A DNA stretch of 64,000 nucleotides. It comes from Rhodococcus opacus B4. GTDB taxonomy: Bacteria; Actinomycetota; Actinomycetes; Mycobacteriales; Mycobacteriaceae. The stretch lies in NCBI RefSeq assembly GCF_000010805.1, contig NC_012522.1:3534001-3598000 (forward strand), read 5' to 3'. A model generated the notes under the pieces. That model was not told where the DNA came from. It ran no database searches and saw only the letters and a list, made by a program, of their open reading frames with translations. The position numbers and the translations under genes were made by a program. Below are positions 1 through 8,968 of the stretch, piece after piece (positions within the stretch are counted from its first letter, which is position 1; every line of letters begins with the position of its first letter).

Positions 1-552
1 GACTATCTGAGCACCGGACGCGTCGCGGAGCCGAACGGAAACACGCATCCCACGATCACGCCGTACGGCACGTTCGACACCGCCGACTTCCCGATCATCA
101 TCGCCACCGGTTCGGACCGGCACTGGGAGGCCCTGTGCGGCGTTCTCGGGGACCCCGACCTCGCCGGCCGGCCCGAATACCGCACCGGCCAGTCACGTCT
201 CGCGCACCGGGATCGCCTCACGAAGGAACTGCTCGAACTGCTGTCCGTGCGGCGGGCCGCCGAGTGGGTGACGCTCATTCGTGCGGCGGGCATTCCGTGC
301 GGTCCCGTCCACACGATCGATCAGGCGTTCGCCGACCCGCAGGTGCGGGCCCTGAAGATGGTGCAACCCGTGGCCACCGCGGACGGTGGTGAGGTGCCGC
401 TGGTCCGGGGCCCGTTCTGGGTGGACGACGAGACGCTGCCGATCCGGAACGCGCCACCGATGGCGCTCGGGCAAGACACGGCCGAGGTGCTCGGCGAATT
501 CGGGCTGAGCGAGGACGACATCGAGGGCCTGCGGCGAGACCGGGTGATCTGA
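1..552 (+). CDS. CoA-transferase, CaiB/BaiF family (class III), C-terminal part
   Basis: The frame is open from base 1, so the N-terminus lies outside the window; 183 residues to a TGA stop are visible. They match the C-terminal half of class III CoA-transferases: a TPYGTFDTADFPIIIATGSD stretch, a GRPEYRTGQSRLAHRD helix region, then AAGIPCGPVHTIDQAFADPQV and the final VLGEFGLSEDDIEGL helix. The family moves CoA between carboxylic acids through an aspartyl-CoA intermediate; the catalytic Asp would be in the missing part. The acyl substrate cannot be read from this fragment. The gene is convergent with the amidase, about 20 bp beyond its stop. Confidence 0.9.
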   Translation, partial: DYLSTGRVAEPNGNTHPTITPYGTFDTADFPIIIATGSDRHWEALCGVLGDPDLAGRPEYRTGQSRLAHRDRLTKELLELLSVRRAAEWVTLIRAAGIPCGPVHTIDQAFADPQVRALKMVQPVATADGGEVPLVRGPFWVDDETLPIRNAPPMALGQDTAEVLGEFGLSEDDIEGLRRDRVI

Positions 553-571
553 TCCCGCGGTCGTGGCCGTC

Positions 572-1933
572 TCACAACCGGGCGGCCACGGCCAGCGCGA
601 CGTGCTCGCACCACGGCCGCGCGACCACCTGCACACCGATCGGCAACCCGGACTGCGTGTTTCCCACCGGAACGACGACGGACGGCAGTCCCGTGACGCT
701 GATCGCGCGGCAACTCGCCAGGGCCTGAGCCCACGTGAGTGACTGCCCACCGACGTCGAACAGTTCGTCGCCGAGTGGCGGCGCCGGGATCGACGCGACG
801 GGCAGGACGAGGACGTCGCCCATCTCGCCCAGCATCCGGTGCACGAGTTCCGATCGCTGCGCCCACAGTCGCTCGACGAGACGCCGGTCCACATCCCGCG
901 CGGCGGCGAGCATCGCGGTGATGTTCGCCCCGAAGTCGGTGCCTAGTTGTGCGATGTCGGTGTGGGTTTCGGCCGACCGCAGGCCCCCGAACAACTCGTT
1001 GCCCTCTGCCAGTGCCGTGCCCTCGTACCTGCGGGCGCCGAGCCGTCCGGCGACATCGGCAACGGCCGCGGCGATCTCCTCGCCGACGGGCACGGTCCCC
1101 TCGCCGGGCGCCCACGTGATGTCGAGACGCGAGAGGTCCACCGAGCCCGGGTCGGTCCAGTGGTACTGCCGGGAGGAGACGACCCGCAGCACGAGGGCCG
1201 CGTCCTGCAGGGTCCGGGCCATCGGGCCGATCGTCTGCAGCGTGCCGTGCATCGTGGCCGGATTGGTCAGCACGTGATCGCCCGACGGGACGCCGGGATA
1301 CTGTCCGTCGGGGTCGACCCGGCCGATGGTCGGGCGGACGGACCGCAGTCCCGTGCAGTGGGCGGGCCAGCGCACCGACCCGCCGAAGTCGGTGCCGAGA
1401 CCGACCACGCTCATCCCGGACGCGATCGCCGCCGCCTCGCCGCCGCTCGAACCCCCGGGAGACCGGGGAACCCCGTCGGGCCGGAGCGGGTTCACGGTGT
1501 ATCCGAACAGATCGTTGTGCGTGAGGCCGCTGGCCCCGAACTCCGGGGTGTTCGTCTTGCCGACGAGAATCGCGCCGGCCGCCCTCATCGCGGCCACCGC
1601 GGGGGCGTCGACGCGCGGCACGTTGTGTTCGAGCGCGCGCGATCCCGCCGTCGTCCGAACACCGGCGGTCGCGATGAGGTCTTTCACCGTGAACGGCACC
1701 CCGGCCAGCGGACCGACGTCCTCACCTCGGGAGATCCGGGTGTCGAGGTCGTCGGCGGCCCGGATCGCCTGGTCTTCGGCCACCGTGACCAGCGCGTTCA
1801 GCTCCGGGTTCCGGGCCTTGATGTGCGCCAGGTGGTCGGCCAGCACCTCGCTCGCGGACACCTCACGGCGCGTCACGGCGCGGGCGATCGCGTGCGCGTC
1901 CGAGCCGACCCAGCTGCCGTCACTACCCCACAC
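572..1933 (-). CDS. Amidase (amidase-signature family)
   Basis: 453 residues, normal for the family. The Ser-cisSer-Lys triad is visible: Lys84 in VPFTVKDLIATAG, Ser162 in the GGSSGG loop and nucleophile Ser186 in GTDFGGSVRWPA. The enzyme should hydrolyse a C-N amide bond in the cytoplasm; there is no signal peptide. The ATG at 1933 follows a strong GAGGAGG ribosome site. Being single copy, divergent from an MFS gene and away from gatB/gatC, it is more likely catabolic than a GatA transamidosome subunit. The neighbouring CoA-transferase and transporter hint at breakdown of an imported amide; that link is inference. Confidence 0.85.
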   Translation of the reverse strand: MWGSDGSWVGSDAHAIARAVTRREVSASEVLADHLAHIKARNPELNALVTVAEDQAIRAADDLDTRISRGEDVGPLAGVPFTVKDLIATAGVRTTAGSRALEHNVPRVDAPAVAAMRAAGAILVGKTNTPEFGASGLTHNDLFGYTVNPLRPDGVPRSPGGSSGGEAAAIASGMSVVGLGTDFGGSVRWPAHCTGLRSVRPTIGRVDPDGQYPGVPSGDHVLTNPATMHGTLQTIGPMARTLQDAALVLRVVSSRQYHWTDPGSVDLSRLDITWAPGEGTVPVGEEIAAAVADVAGRLGARRYEGTALAEGNELFGGLRSAETHTDIAQLGTDFGANITAMLAAARDVDRRLVERLWAQRSELVHRMLGEMGDVLVLPVASIPAPPLGDELFDVGGQSLTWAQALASCRAISVTGLPSVVVPVGNTQSGLPIGVQVVARPWCEHVALAVAARL

Positions 1934-2072
1934 ATGTCCTCCTCGGCTGGTGCTCAGGGATCGACGCTAGAGGTCCCCGGACCCGCCGCACACGGCCAGT
2001 CTGCACAGGAATGCGGGGCCCGGGCTGTGAAGAGTTGATACTTCGCCGCGCTACCGGTTCTGGGAGGATCGG

Positions 2073-3248
2073 ATGATGCTCTCGCCCTGGGTCCGCCTTG
2101 CCGTCGCGCTGTTCGCGGTCAGCTGGGGCGCCAACCAGTTCGCCCCGATGCAGCTCGTCTACCGCGAGGAACTCGGTCTCGGGAGCGGTTCGTTCACCGC
2201 GATGCTCGCGTCGTATGTCGTCGGGCTGATCCCCGCGCTGCTGTACTTCGGGCGCGTGTCCGACCGGTTCGGCAGGCGGGCGGTGATCCGCCCGATGATC
2301 CCCGTCGGCATCGTCTCCTCTCTCGTCCTGATCGCGGGCGCCACCGTCCCCGACCTGCTGTATCTGGGACGGGTGCTGGCCGGGCTTGCCTCCGGCATGG
2401 CGTTCGGAGCGGGCACCGCCTGGATGAAGGAACTCAGCTCCACCGCGCCGGCCGGGGCGGGTGCGCGCCGCGCGGCGGTGTCGTTGTCGGCGGGCTTCGG
2501 CTGCGGAGCCCTGTTCGCCGGTGTGATCGCACAGTGGCTCCCCGCGCCGGAACTGCTCCCGTACCTGGTTCACGTCGCATTGATGGTCGGTGCCCTCGCC
2601 CTGGTGTGGTCGGTGCCCGATGCGCGGGTCCGCGCCACGGACCTCACCGCCAAGCCCCTGTCGGCGCTCGCGACCTCGAGGTTCCGGTGGGGCATCGCAC
2701 CGTGGGCGCCGTGGGTGTTCGGGGTGGCGACCGTGTCGTTCGCGACGCTTCCGCCGCTCGTGTCCGAGTCGTTGCGCTCCACGTCGGTGGCGTTCACCGG
2801 TCTCGTCGCCGCACTGACCCTGCTCACCGGGGCGGTGATCCAGCCGTGGGCCAAACGGTGGTCGCAGCAGGGCGACGCCGCCGGCATCCGAGTCGGCATC
2901 ATTCTCGGGGTGCTGGGCTTCGGCGCCGCGACCGTGGTCGCGTACACCGGCGGTGCGCTGTCCGTCGCCGCGATCGTCGTCGCGGCCTTCCTGCTCGGAT
3001 CCTGCTACGGAATCCTGCTCGGTTCCGGCCTCGCGTCCGTCGAGAAGCTCTCGCCGGCAGACGAACTCGCACAGACCGTGGCGGTGTTCTACTGCCTGAT
3101 CTACGTCGGCTTCGCCGTTCCGTTCGTCATCTCCATGCTCGCCCCGCACATCGGCTACGCCGCCTGTTTCGCCGGGGCGGCGCTGCTGATGCTGATGTCC
3201 GTGGCCGTGGGCCGAAAGGCGAAGGATCCGCACCTCACCCACACGTGA
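2073..3248 (+). CDS. MFS transporter
   Basis: 391 residues with about twelve hydrophobic segments and the family loop GRVSDRFGRRAVIRP between TM2 and TM3. A GGAGG-type site sits just before the tandem ATGATG at 2073/2076. The N-terminal SWGANQFAPMQLVYREELG segment resembles small drug- or metabolite-efflux MFS proteins, but the substrate cannot be deduced. The gene is divergent from the amidase, with about 140 bp of shared promoter region. Its stop lies inside the hairpin at 3245-3284, which separates it from a convergent membrane-protein gene. Confidence 0.8.
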   Translation: MMLSPWVRLAVALFAVSWGANQFAPMQLVYREELGLGSGSFTAMLASYVVGLIPALLYFGRVSDRFGRRAVIRPMIPVGIVSSLVLIAGATVPDLLYLGRVLAGLASGMAFGAGTAWMKELSSTAPAGAGARRAAVSLSAGFGCGALFAGVIAQWLPAPELLPYLVHVALMVGALALVWSVPDARVRATDLTAKPLSALATSRFRWGIAPWAPWVFGVATVSFATLPPLVSESLRSTSVAFTGLVAALTLLTGAVIQPWAKRWSQQGDAAGIRVGIILGVLGFGAATVVAYTGGALSVAAIVVAAFLLGSCYGILLGSGLASVEKLSPADELAQTVAVFYCLIYVGFAVPFVISMLAPHIGYAACFAGAALLMLMSVAVGRKAKDPHLTHT

Positions 3249-3284
3249 GTGGCAAAGTGTGCCCAGGCACGCTTTGCCACTCAC
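3245..3284. terminator. Long near-perfect hairpin between convergent genes
   Basis: The left arm GTGAGTGGCAAAGTGTGC (3245-3262) and right arm GCACGCTTTGCCACTCAC (3267-3284) pair over 18 bp with one G-U-type mismatch around a CCAG loop. The stop codon of the upstream MFS gene is inside the left arm. There is no T-tract, so this is probably a bidirectional factor-independent-like terminator or an interspersed palindrome rather than a textbook terminator. Confidence 0.75.
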
Positions 3285-3290
3285 CTGGGG

Positions 3291-4031
3291 TTAGCGGGAC
3301 CGTACGGGGAGCAGCGGCGGCCACGGCCAGTGCTGCGCGAGGCGACCCCGGGCCCGCAGAAAGCCGAGGCCCAGCACGAGACCGAAGATCAGGTGCCCGA
3401 TCAGCGACAGAGTTATCGTCGTCGGCGTGAGCGGGAACATGTCGCGCTGACCGCGCGCCGACAGCGCGACCGTGCCGATCAGCCCGGCCCAGACGGGAAA
3501 CACCGCGAACGTGACGAACGCGAAGAGGACCGTGCGAGCGGACCGGTGCTGGAGGCCGAGCGCGAGGGCGATGAGGAAGAACGCGATGCCGATTCCGCCG
3601 CCGTCGCCGAAGTAACGCCACAGGTAGCCGACGATCGCGCCGGTCCGAGTGTCGGTTCCCGAATGCAGCCAGGTGCCCATTTTCGGAATGAAGTCACCCC
3701 ACAGACCGAGCAGATACACGGTGTCGAGGCGGAAGACGTCATAGGCCAGACACGCGAACATCCCCCAGCCGAGGCCGTGGCCGACGATGCGGTCGACCGG
3801 GTGCGGAGCGAACACGCACAACACGGCGAGGGAGGCGGCGAGCGGAATGATCACCAGCGCACCGGTGGTGTTCATCGGCACGACGCCGAACACCTGCGCC
3901 GAGATCGCCAGCAGCGGCAGAGACGCGAGCAGCAGGTACAGGCCGATCCGCGCGAAGGTCCAGTGGTGACGGACCGGATTCGGCGGCGGATTCGGCGGCG
4001 GATTCGGATGAGACGACGGGCAGGACTGCAC
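3291..4031 (-). CDS. Polytopic membrane protein of unknown function
   Basis: 246 residues with a proline/asparagine-rich N-terminus (PNPPPNPPPNP, from a 12-bp DNA repeat) followed by about six hydrophobic segments. I recognise no family. The GTG at 4031 has no convincing ribosome site. A better-looking start, ATG at 4086 behind AAAGGAACC, opens a different frame encoding MPRILGITVPDVHEHDPPG and would join this protein only through a frameshift near 4030. Either the GTG is used, or the true N-terminus comes from the other frame and the gene carries a 1-base change. It is convergent with the MFS transporter. Confidence 0.6.
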   Translation of the reverse strand: MQSCPSSHPNPPPNPPPNPVRHHWTFARIGLYLLLASLPLLAISAQVFGVVPMNTTGALVIIPLAASLAVLCVFAPHPVDRIVGHGLGWGMFACLAYDVFRLDTVYLLGLWGDFIPKMGTWLHSGTDTRTGAIVGYLWRYFGDGGGIGIAFFLIALALGLQHRSARTVLFAFVTFAVFPVWAGLIGTVALSARGQRDMFPLTPTTITLSLIGHLIFGLVLGLGFLRARGRLAQHWPWPPLLPVRSR

Positions 4032-4334
4032 CCGGGGGATCGTGTTCGTGGACGTCGGGGACGGTGATGCCGAGGATGCGGGGCATGGGGGGTTCCTTTC
4101 GATCGAGGGACTTCGCTTTCCGAGTGGTCGGTTTTCGCGATCCCAGCGTCCGTCGAATCCCTGCCATGCGAAAAGTCCCCCGAGGGGTGGTGATTGCTAC
4201 CCCTTCACGTGCGTATTACCCGCACCTCGGCACCCATGACGCCCGGCCCGTCGGTACGTCCGGACCCTGATGCAGAAGTTGAGCATGCCCCGAGCCGGCA
4301 TAACCCTGTTAGCACGGCGTCACGCACCAAGGCG

Positions 4335-4860
4335 TCAAACGAGAAAACGTACCGTCTCCGACAGCGGTGCACGGTCGATGAGCACGTCGGCGCCTACCAC
4401 GCCGGTGCGCTCGTAGCCGATAGCCATGCCGCAGAACAACATCAACCCGTCGGACGGCTGAACAGTCTCGTCGACGGTCTCGTGGTACACCGACCACGCC
4501 TCCTGAGCGCAGGATGCCAAACCCTCGGCACGCAGCAGCAGCATGATCGTCTGCAGGTACATCCCGAGGTCGGCCCACTGCGCCGAGCCCATGTCGCGGT
4601 CGACGTAGCAGAACAGGCCGACGGGGGCGCCGAAGAACTCCCAATTGCGGGAGAACCGGTTTCGGCGCGCCCCACGGTCCTCTCGGGTAATCCCGAGTGC
4701 CGCATACAGCTGTTCGCCTGCCGCGAATCGCCGTTCGCGATACGGAGACTTCAGACCCTCGGGATAGATCGGGTACTGCGGGACGTCACCGGCATCGCCT
4801 GCGGCGAGCCGTGAAGTCGCGCACGGAACGCCGTGACCGCACCGCTTCGTACACATTCAC
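4335..4860 (-). pseudogene. Nitroreductase-family FMN oxidoreductase, internally deleted
   Basis: Two parts of one nitroreductase are present in different frames. From GTG 4860, overlapping the previous stop as GTGA, the DNA encodes VNVYEAVRSRRSVRDFT, the classic FMN-phosphate-binding start of the family. Around 4810-4815 the homology jumps, out of frame, to RLAAGDAGDVPQYPIYPEGL and continues to the normal C-terminus (APVGLFCYVDRDM, DLGMYLQTIMLLLRAEGL, then SCAQEAWSVY). Roughly 60-70 codons that normally hold the APSGGNxQPW FMN/substrate segment are missing. An open frame of 173 codons from ATG 4856 would give a protein without the FMN-binding N-terminus. It is the last gene of the leftward operon. 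Confidence 0.7.
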
Positions 4861-5909
4861 GAGGACACTCCTTCGATGTGGGGACGATGGGCCTGCAGAA
4901 ACGTCGCGACCTCACGCTGCAGTTCCGGGCTGCGGACGCCGACATTGTTGATGGTGTAGCGAGTCGCGACGTCACCGGAGCGGTCGTAGAGCGCCTTCGC
5001 CGCCTCGGCCGGGGCGCCCTCGACCGCGAACAGCCCGAGCATCTCGTCGTCGATCAGAGTGCCCATGGTGGCCCACCTGTTGTCGTCCGCCGTCTTCGAC
5101 AGCCGGTTGAGTTCGTCGCCGAGATCGCCCAGGCCGTGCAGGTCGAGGACCGGCCGGTAAGCGGGCGTCGAACCGTAGAACGCGATCTGCCGCCGTACCG
5201 CCGTCTTCGATGCCGCCATCTCCTCCTCGGTGTGCCCGGTGACGAGGAAACCGGACGCGATGATCTCGGGGTCGCCCGTCGGCGCCCCCGGCGCACGTCG
5301 TCCGCGAGCCAGCGCGGGGAGCGTCACCTCCCGCACGTAGCGGTCGGTGGTGAAGGGATGCAACAGGATTCCGTCGGCGACCCGGCCCGCGGTCTCCGTC
5401 ATCTTCTCACCGACGGCGGCGAGCAGCACCTCCGGTGCCAGCTGCTCGGTGGGCGGCGTGAACATCGGGGTCATCAGGGTGTGCGTGTAGAAATCGCCGC
5501 GGAAGTCCAGCTTCTCCCCGGTGGCCCACGACTCCCAGATCGCCCGCATCGCGCAGACGAACTCGGCCATCCGCGGGGCGGGCGTGCTCCACGGCATCGA
5601 GAACCGCTTCTCGATGTGCGGCTTGATCTGGCTGCCGAGACCGAGCGAGAGCCGGCCGCCGCTGTAGTCCTGCAGGGCCCGGCCCTGCACCGCGAGGGTC
5701 ATCGGCGTCCGCGCGAACGCCACGACGATGTTGGTCAGCAGGTCGACGCGCGTGGTCACCCCCGCCGCGATCGTCAGATGCAGAATCGGATCCGACGTGA
5801 CCTCACTGAACGAAACGCCGTCGAAGCCGCTCGCCTCGGCCCCCCGGGCCATGTCCGCGACGTCGGCGAGCGCGCCAGTCGGCGAAGACAGCGGTAGAAC
5901 GACCTTCAT
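4857..5909 (-). CDS. LLM-class flavin oxidoreductase, probably F420-dependent
   Basis: About 350 residues of the luciferase-like (beta/alpha)8 fold. Recognisable family segments are GFDGVSFSEVTSDP, the LLTNIVVAFARTPMTLA strand, LSLGLGSQIKPHIEKRF and a C-terminal substrate-lid region. The N-terminus and overall pattern fit the TIGR03617-type actinobacterial F420 oxidoreductases, but F420 against FMN use is inferred. I prefer ATG 5909, five bases after AGGAG, to the in-frame GTG at 5915, which sits on the ribosome site. It is near the distal end of the catabolic operon, after a gap of about 100 bp holding a 12-bp palindrome, so it may also have its own promoter. Confidence 0.8.
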   Translation of the reverse strand: MKVVLPLSSPTGALADVADMARGAEASGFDGVSFSEVTSDPILHLTIAAGVTTRVDLLTNIVVAFARTPMTLAVQGRALQDYSGGRLSLGLGSQIKPHIEKRFSMPWSTPAPRMAEFVCAMRAIWESWATGEKLDFRGDFYTHTLMTPMFTPPTEQLAPEVLLAAVGEKMTETAGRVADGILLHPFTTDRYVREVTLPALARGRRAPGAPTGDPEIIASGFLVTGHTEEEMAASKTAVRRQIAFYGSTPAYRPVLDLHGLGDLGDELNRLSKTADDNRWATMGTLIDDEMLGLFAVEGAPAEAAKALYDRSGDVATRYTINNVGVRSPELQREVATFLQAHRPHIEGVSS

Positions 5910-5958
5910 GCGCACTCCTGCGGGTCACGACCTCACGGTCGGCTCGATAGTCGGAGTA

Positions 5959-5970
5959 TAGCGATCGCTA
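5959..5970. promoter_or_regulatory. 12-bp perfect palindrome, candidate operator
   Basis: TAGCGATCGCTA is a perfect palindrome about 50 bp upstream of the LLM oxidoreductase start, in the only sizeable gap within the leftward operon. AGCGATCGCT-like cores are common in TetR-family operators. It could control a promoter serving only the last two genes. No cognate regulator can be assigned. Confidence 0.4.
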
Positions 5971-6011
5971 AGTAGAACACAAGGTCATGGGCACGAGTAG
6001 GCACTTCAAAA

Positions 6012-6960
6012 TCAGTGATGCGCGGCGAGTCGAGGGAACAGCCGGTGGGCGTTGCCGGTGGTCACCGAGCGCCAGGTGTCGACGGAGGCGAGTTGCCGGG
6101 CCGTCGCGTCGGCGGGAGTCCAGCAGTAGTCGCTGCCGTAGAGGACGTGATCGGCTCCGAATGCGGCGGTCAGGGCCGGGATCTGGTGCGGCAATGGGGT
6201 GCCGGCCAGGTCGAACCACAACCGGCGCAGCTGATCCGGCACGGGAGGGACGTTCGGGTCGTGTCCCGGGAGCAGACCACGGAACAGTTCCATCCGCTCC
6301 GCGAGCAAGGGTAGGGCGCCGCCGCCGTGGGTAAAGATCCATTCGATGTCGGGATGCCGCATCAGGACTCCGGTGAAGACCAGGTCGCTGACGGTTCGGG
6401 CCGAGTCGAAGAGGAACTCGAGCATGGGCCGCGGACGCCCGAGCGACACTGCCTCGTGGCCGGGCGGCGAGGTGGGGTGGACGAAGACGACGGCCCGGCG
6501 ACGGTCGAGTTCGGCCCAGACCGGTTCGAAGCGTTGGTCGCCGAGGTAGTGGCCGCGGGTGTTAGTTTCGACGGCGACCCCGTCGGCGCCCAGAACATCG
6601 AGTGCATAGTCGATTTCGGCGAGCGCGCCGTCGACATCGGGCAGGGGAACGCTCGCGAAATGGCCGAACCGTCCGGGGTGCCGGCGCACCAGGTCGGCGG
6701 CGTACTCGTTGACCTCGTGGGAGAGGTCCCGGGCGGCACGGTCGTCACCGAAATGCGTCCCGGGCGACGACACGGACAGCATCGCGGTGCCGATGCCGCC
6801 CTCGTCCATCAGGGCGAGGGCGGCCGGCCACGTTCCAATTCGGCCAGCCCGGCATGCCGTCCGGCTGGTGGTGCCCGGCGGCCCGGGCCGCGGCGATGTA
6901 GCGGTCGGTGACGAAATGGGCGTGCACGTCGACCAGCGCCGGTGCGCCGGTGCTCGTCAC
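6012..6960 (-). pseudogene. ACMSD-type amidohydrolase (decarboxylase-like), apparent frameshift
   Basis: A metal-dependent amidohydrolase related to alpha-amino-beta-carboxymuconate-semialdehyde and resorcylate-type decarboxylases. The GTG at 6960 overlaps the upstream stop (GTGA) behind AAAGGTGG and encodes PALVDVHAHFVTDRY, with the HxH metal motif, through GMPGWPNWNVA. At 6821-6830 (cggccggcca on the plus strand) the frame must shift by one base to continue as ALALMDEGGIGTAMLSVSSP; dropping one G restores VAAALALMD. The rest is intact to position 6012, with VFVHPTS, the FTHGGG histidine and the LYGSDY aspartate. As read, the product is broken or starts late at 6809 without the HxH motif. 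This may be a recent mutation or a sequencing error. Confidence 0.75.
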
Positions 6961-8939
6961 GGTTCCACCTTTCGGGGAATGAACCGGGTGAAGTAGTACA
7001 GCGATGCGGAGTCGTCGACGGTGTCGCTGCCGACGACCTTCTCGATCGGTACGCCCTGCAGTAACCGTTTGATCGGCACCTCGAGCTTCTTCCCGGTCCG
7101 GGTGTGCGGGATGGCGGGAACGGCGATGATCTCGTCGGGGACGTGGCGGGGCGAGGCCTGGGTCCGGACGGCGGTGACGATGCGCGCACGGAGTTCGTCG
7201 TCCAGGTCGGCGCCGTCGGCGAGGACCACGAACAGCGGCATCCAGTAGCCGCCGTCGGCGAGTTCCGCGCCGATCACCAGCGCCTCCCGGACCTCCGGGA
7301 GATCCTCGACGACGTCGTAGATGTCTGCGCTGCCCAAGCGCACTCCCTGCCGGTTGAGGGTGGAATCGGACCGGCCGGAGATGACGACGCTGCCGCGCGC
7401 GGTGACGGTGACCCAGTCCCCGTGCCGCCACACGCCGGGATACGTGCCGAAGTACGCGTCGCGACAGCGGGTGCCGTCGGGGTCGTTCCAGAAGTAGATC
7501 GGCATCGACGGCATCGGTGTGGTGACGACGAGTTCCCCGACCTCGTCGACGACCGGGGCGCCGTCGGCATCCCACGCGGCGAGCGCCACCCCCAGCAGTG
7601 GTGCGGAGATCTCGCCCGGCCACACCGCCGTCGTGGGGGCGCTGCCCGCGAAGCCACTGACGACGTCGGTGCCACCGCTCGTCGAGGCGACCTGTACGCG
7701 GTCACCGACGTGGTCGCGGACCCAGTGATAGGACTGCGGCGGCAGGGGTGCGCCGGTGGATCCGATGAGACGCAGCGTGCGCAGGTCCAGGTCGCGACCG
7801 GGTTCGAGACCGGCCTTCGCGGAACCGAGCAGGTAGCCGGGACTCAGTCCGAGGACGCCGACGCGGTGCTCGGCGGCGATGTCCCACAGCCGCTGCGGAT
7901 CCGGGTGGGATGGGCTGCCGTCGTAGAGAACGATGGTGGCGCCGACCAGAAGACCCGAGACGACCATGTTCCACATCATCCAGTTGGTGGTGGTGTACCA
8001 GAAGAATCGCTCCCCGGCTCGAAGGTCGTTGTGCAATCCCAGCAGTTTGTGGTGGTCGAGGATCACGCCGCCGTGTCCGTGCACGATCCCCTTCGGCAGT
8101 CCGGTCGTGCCCGAGGAGAACAGCACCCACAGGGGCGCGTCGAAATCGACACGCACGAAGTCCGGTTCGGCGTCGACGGCAGTCACCTCCTCCCAGGGCA
8201 CGTGCTGTGCGTCGTCGGGCAGTCCGAGCACGGGGACCCGCACCGTTCTGCGGAGGGTGGGCAGTTGCCGAACGAGGTCGGCGACTGCACCGCGGCGGTC
8301 GTGGACGCGACCGTTCCACCGGTATCCGTCGGCGGCGATGAGGATCACCGGGTCGAGTTGGGCGAACCGGGCCGAGGCACCGGACGCCCCGTAGTCCTGG
8401 CCGCATGCGGACCACACCGCTCCGATACCGGCCGTGGCGAGGAACGCGACGACACCGTGAAAGGTGTTGGGAAGATACCCGACGACGCGATCGCCCACCC
8501 CGACACCCTGCTCGCGCAGCCACGCCGCGACGGCGGCGACCTGCCGGCGCAGCTGTGCCCAGCTGATCTCGGTGGTGCCGCCGTCCTCGGCGATGGAGAT
8601 GATCGCAGCCTCGGGTGAGTCACCCTGACGCAGTGCGTGTTCGGTGTAGTTGAGCCGGGTCCCGGGGAACCACCGGGCGCCCGGCATGACGGCGTCGGCG
8701 AGCACCTCACCGGCGTCGCCGTCGGCGACGATGTCGAAGAAGTCCCACACCGCCGACCAGAAGGCGGACGGTTCCTCGACGGAGAAGTTCCAGAGGTCGT
8801 GGTAGTCCGGGTAGGCCGCGCCGGTGCGGGCGGCGGCGAACTCGGCGAACTCGGTGATCCGTGCCCGCGACACCTGCGCGGGGTCCGGCGTCCAGATCGG
8901 TTCCGGTGCAGTGCCGGTGGTGGTCGAAAGGGTAGTCAT
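6957..8939 (-). CDS. Acetoacetyl-CoA synthetase
   Basis: 660 residues, the usual length. It belongs to the ANL superfamily: AMP-binding P-loop VLFSSGTTGLPKGIVHGHGG, RLIGSTGAPLPPQSY, HGDWVTVTARGSVVISGRSD and C-terminal catalytic lysine region TRTGKKLEVPIKRLL. The N-terminal DLWNFSVEEPSAFWSAVWDF and AVMPGARWFPGTRLNYTEH blocks are typical of acetoacetate-CoA ligases. It activates acetoacetate with ATP and CoA for thiolytic cleavage to acetyl-CoA. I chose ATG 8939; the frame stays open far upstream but that stretch is arginine-rich out-of-frame shadow. In a ring-cleavage operon it implies the pathway releases acetoacetate or a similar 3-oxoacid. It overlaps the next gene by 4 bp. Confidence 0.9.
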   Translation of the reverse strand: MTTLSTTTGTAPEPIWTPDPAQVSRARITEFAEFAAARTGAAYPDYHDLWNFSVEEPSAFWSAVWDFFDIVADGDAGEVLADAVMPGARWFPGTRLNYTEHALRQGDSPEAAIISIAEDGGTTEISWAQLRRQVAAVAAWLREQGVGVGDRVVGYLPNTFHGVVAFLATAGIGAVWSACGQDYGASGASARFAQLDPVILIAADGYRWNGRVHDRRGAVADLVRQLPTLRRTVRVPVLGLPDDAQHVPWEEVTAVDAEPDFVRVDFDAPLWVLFSSGTTGLPKGIVHGHGGVILDHHKLLGLHNDLRAGERFFWYTTTNWMMWNMVVSGLLVGATIVLYDGSPSHPDPQRLWDIAAEHRVGVLGLSPGYLLGSAKAGLEPGRDLDLRTLRLIGSTGAPLPPQSYHWVRDHVGDRVQVASTSGGTDVVSGFAGSAPTTAVWPGEISAPLLGVALAAWDADGAPVVDEVGELVVTTPMPSMPIYFWNDPDGTRCRDAYFGTYPGVWRHGDWVTVTARGSVVISGRSDSTLNRQGVRLGSADIYDVVEDLPEVREALVIGAELADGGYWMPLFVVLADGADLDDELRARIVTAVRTQASPRHVPDEIIAVPAIPHTRTGKKLEVPIKRLLQGVPIEKVVGSDTVDDSASLYYFTRFIPRKVEP

Positions 8940-8968
8940 CCCAGTCCTTGCGATGCTCGTGGGTGCGG

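Noticed and set aside
3966-4010. Short tandem repeat considered as a CRISPR or VNTR locus.
   Set aside because: Only about three 12-bp units, coding for PNPP repeats; no spacers and no cas genes.
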